From Adiantum capillus-veneris (taxonomy: Eukaryota > Streptophyta > Polypodiopsida > Polypodiales > Pteridaceae), in contig CM043971.1 of the NCBI GenBank assembly GCA_014529385.2, positions 57,292,709-57,356,708 of the forward strand: a stretch of DNA of 64,000 nucleotides. The letters are read 5' to 3'. The translations under genes and the position numbers were made by a program. Position 1 is the first letter of the stretch; each line of letters begins with the position of its first letter. The notes beneath the pieces are model-generated. The model made no database searches. It was not told the origin of the DNA and saw only the letters and a program-made list of their open reading frames with translations. Shown piece by piece: positions 61,575 to 64,000 of the stretch.

Positions 61575-62153
61575 TGTCACAAACTGGTGACATGGCTGCC
61601 CAGTACACACACAGCACTCCCACCCCCGGCTAGCGGTAGACAGCTCCCGGATTCTGTGGATAGAATGCTGACGTGGCACTGTCATACGGCCCTCCGGATT
61701 TCGCGGCGGAAAATGTGGCGCGTTTTGCGGGCAGGCAGCCACGTGGCAAAGCGTATGGACAGCAGCTTTGCCCTGCTTTTTGGCTACACAAGGCAGTTGA
61801 GAAAGAGAGAGAAAGCTTTTGCTTTATTTATTGCAAGCTTTTAAATTTACACCTTTTGGGGCTCTACTTTTGACATCCCTTGTAATCTCTTTATAAGTGT
61901 GGTCAGGCTTTCCACTTCTCAGAGCATCTGGACGCAGAGTCTGAGAGAGAGAGCCTCCCACTCCCTTGTAATTTGAGTTGCAAATTGATACAAAAAGAAA
62001 TACCGAAAGCCGCGCTAGTCTTTGGGGCCAATATCTCTAGGCACGGAACTCCGCCAGGCCGTGTCGAATCAATTGTGATTTGTGAACTGTTTTGACGTGA
62101 ATTCTTGTCGTGTTCCGATAGAATCTTGACTTGGAGTATCCAAGTCGGTTACA
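61575..62153 (+). repeat. Element B, 3' LTR (579 bp)
   Basis: It reads TGTCACAAACTGGTGACATG to GTCGGTTACA and matches the split 5' LTR with about 33 differences over 490 positions by eye. Confidence 0.88.
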
Positions 62154-63009
62154 ACAGGTGCTGACGTGGCATTACGAACAGAAGGATGGATCTCCGCATA
62201 TCGCGCTAACATGCTAACGTGGTTGTTGTACGGATTTTTGCAAATTGCGCAAATGCTTTTTATGGGCAGATTTTTGGGACAGTTGCTTTTGGAGCAAATT
62301 GCTTTAGGGATTATTTGCTTTTGAGTTTAATTGCTTTTGGGGGCTCTGCTTTTGGCATCCCTTGTAAGAATAAAAGAGCCCTAAGGGCCTCACTCTTCAG
62401 AGCATCTAGACGCAGAGTCTGAGAGCAGAGGACCCTACGGGAGTTGTACTTTGCTCAAAGATTAATATAAAAGAAATACTGAAAGGGGCGCCAGTCTTTG
62501 GGGCCAATCTCTCTAGGCACGGAACTACGCCGGGCCGTGTCGACCAAATTGAACTGTGATTTTAAAGTTGTGAAGTATTTTAATTGATTCTCTCTTGTGT
62601 TGCGATAGAATCTAGACTTGGGGTGCCCAAGTTTGTTACAATGGTATTAGAGCCCGGCCGATTTCTCTTCTACCGGGAAATCCGATCTTTTTTCGCGACA
62701 CTTATGGATTCCAACAGAAATCAGTCGCCTTCTTCTGCATCTGTGAGAGCGGGAGGAGATCACGAAGAAGATTCTCATGAACAAACAGAGGAAGAGTATG
62801 GCCCACGTCGGCCTACTCAGTTTGAGATTACAGAGATAGAACGTTGACAACTGGTTGACGAGGCAACAAAGCAGATCATTAAATTTGCTAAGGATCCCCA
62901 ATTTGCAAAATTTTTGACCCAGCAGGCGATGACTGAAGTGCATACTCAGTGGCAGCAAACCACCAAGCCACCAATCAAACCGGACGGCGGCCATCAAGAA
63001 GCCTCCTAC

Positions 63010-64000
63010 TGAAACCGGCCTGTTCAATCCAAAAAGGGCGGTAGACTTTACTTTAAACCTTGATTTAGCTTTCACCCATTATTAGTCGTCTATTTTACCT
63101 GTACTTTCAAGACACAACAAAGGGGAGAGGGATACAGGCTGCTAGATTGCACCTGTATGAGTAGACGGACACCAGATTGGCCACTAACTTAGGCGCCCCT
63201 TTCGGTATTTCTTTATTGTTCAAAAGAGGGAATAAACGTTGTGGTTCCCTACAAGCTGCCCCGCACAAACTCGGCTGAATTTCCACTGTTCCAGCCCGAT
63301 TTCGGCAGCATAACTGTACTAGAACCCTTCACAGTCAGTATTCCCACGCATTGACTGACTTTCCCGACGCATACGGGCACTTTGCAAAACCTGGCGAGAA
63401 TCTGCAGCACGCTGAATTCTCTGTTTTCAGCCCTGAAAATGCGCCAGATCACCTGTACAGCGGTCCCCTTGCGTCCCCGAACCTCCTGGGGGTATTAGGG
63501 TCCGTTTAGGGCCAAAACCCTAAACCTGCAAAAATACACAGCAGGCTGTAATTCACTGTTTCGGGCTCCGTTTCGCGTGCCGGTCACATCAGTAGCAAGT
63601 CCTCGAGCTCCCGCACCTGTAGGGCTACTTGCCCTTTGAATCGGACGAGATTTCTGGCGTGAAACCTCTCCGAATTCACCTGTACCTGTGGGGGGATTAG
63701 CCGCTAGCTAATCCAGTACCTGTGCAAGAGGCTCTTGCCTCGGCAATCGCGCATGAACCCACACAACTCTACATTGGTCAAATGAAAAGCCCACTAGAGG
63801 GGCATAACATACTGCCAAAGGGGAGAGAGAGGGCAGTGCGTAGCGTGCAGGGCATCACTCCTGGCACCGCACTGTGCATAAGAGGGAAAGCAAGCACTCC
63901 ATAGCTCTTAACCTGTGACAAATCTGAAAATGAGGCTCTCCCCCTCCTAAATTCAGCGCCACTTCTTGATGCATGAGGCAAGTGCACCAGAAGGTGCCAC
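63010..64000 (-). mobile_element. Element F: LTR of the C/E family, cut by the window edge
   Basis: It starts TGAAACCGGCC at 63010, like the E LTR at 16589, and carries CGCCCCTTTCGGTATTTC near 63190. Its outer part matches the left LTR of C in reverse complement (GTTAAGAGCTATGGAGTGCT on the minus strand, near 63900). It continues beyond the window, so whether it is a solo LTR or part of an element cannot be told. Confidence 0.7.

Larger units (their letters stand above)
51957..62153 (+). mobile_element. Element B: Ty3/gypsy chromovirus nested in J and hosting a hAT
   Basis: The 5' LTR is at 51957-52067 and 55432-55923, split by the hAT transposon. The 3' LTR is at 61575-62153. The flanks ACAAG (51952-51956) and ACAGG (62154-62158) look like a target duplication with one difference. 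The primer-binding site GTGGTATCTGAGC follows 55923, and gag at about 56080-57560 is followed by pol and chromodomain at about 57570-60970. The sequence is a close relative of element A. The LTRs differ by about 6-7%, so its age is similar to A. It is broken in many places. Confidence 0.88.
51877..63009 (+). mobile_element. Element J: gypsy LTR plus gag start, split by element B
   Basis: The LTR starts TGTCACAAACTGGTGACGTG at 51877, is interrupted after 51956 by element B, resumes at 62154 and ends GTTTGTTACA at about 62638. A TGGTATTAGAGC primer-binding site follows, then gag-like sequence from 62704 (MDSNRNQSPSSASVRAG) to about 63009. It is older than B. Only the 5' part is present, cut off by LTR F. 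Confidence 0.75.

Overview
The window comes from a land plant with a large, repeat-rich nuclear genome. Evidence for this is an intron-containing AP2/ERF transcription-factor gene, chromodomain Ty3/gypsy and Ty1/copia elements primed by initiator tRNA-Met, a DUF659-type hAT transposon, plant-type LINE fragments, and many CT, GA, GT and TA microsatellites. A gymnosperm or fern would fit this style of deep nesting, but the sequence alone does not fix the species. No bacterial, organellar, CRISPR or rRNA features were seen.

Layout. 1-7000: gene-poor DNA with simple repeats, an inverted-repeat complex (2505-2834) and an old hAT relic (about 5580-6850, minus). 7462-9568 (minus): the one convincing host gene, an ERF group X-like (ABR1/RAP2.6-like) factor with one 232-bp intron, a long microsatellite-bearing 5' leader, a TATA box and a pair of ACGT (G-box/ABRE) cores. 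10000-15800: non-coding DNA with a possible tRNA-derived SINE head, a long TA tract and a 1.4-kb near-palindrome (12014-13430).

15820-34281: stacked LTR-element fossils. A minus-strand gypsy copy (E) carries gypsy A (16852-22008, target duplication GATTG) inside its LTR and element G (25702-30108) inside its pol. Next comes a short-bodied element H with two LTRs (30495-33658), then a gag-protease scrap. 34282-39323 is a Ty1/copia fossil, abutted by gypsy C (39324-46862), which is of the same family as E. 46863-51876 holds a gypsy fragment (D), tandem repeats, LTR scraps and a LINE tail. 51877-63009 is a three-level nest: LTR element J holds gypsy B in its LTR, and B's LTR holds a hAT transposon (52068-55423) with an 8-bp target duplication. 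A minus-strand LTR of the C/E family (F) runs off the right edge.

How the parts relate. The host ERF gene stands apart from the repeats, and its leader and intron microsatellites are the likely variable parts of the locus. The hAT is the most complete mobile element: matching ends, an 8-bp target duplication, eight GGAACG-type subterminal sites at each end in mirror orientation, and a 697-aa transposase readable across one 104-bp intron. The LTR elements all look broken. By eye their LTR pairs differ by roughly 3% (C, G) to 6-7% (A, B), so insertion came in waves. Two non-coding signals cut across families: a GGCGCC-containing LTR core, and a recurrent TTTTCAGC-type word in LTRs and leaders.
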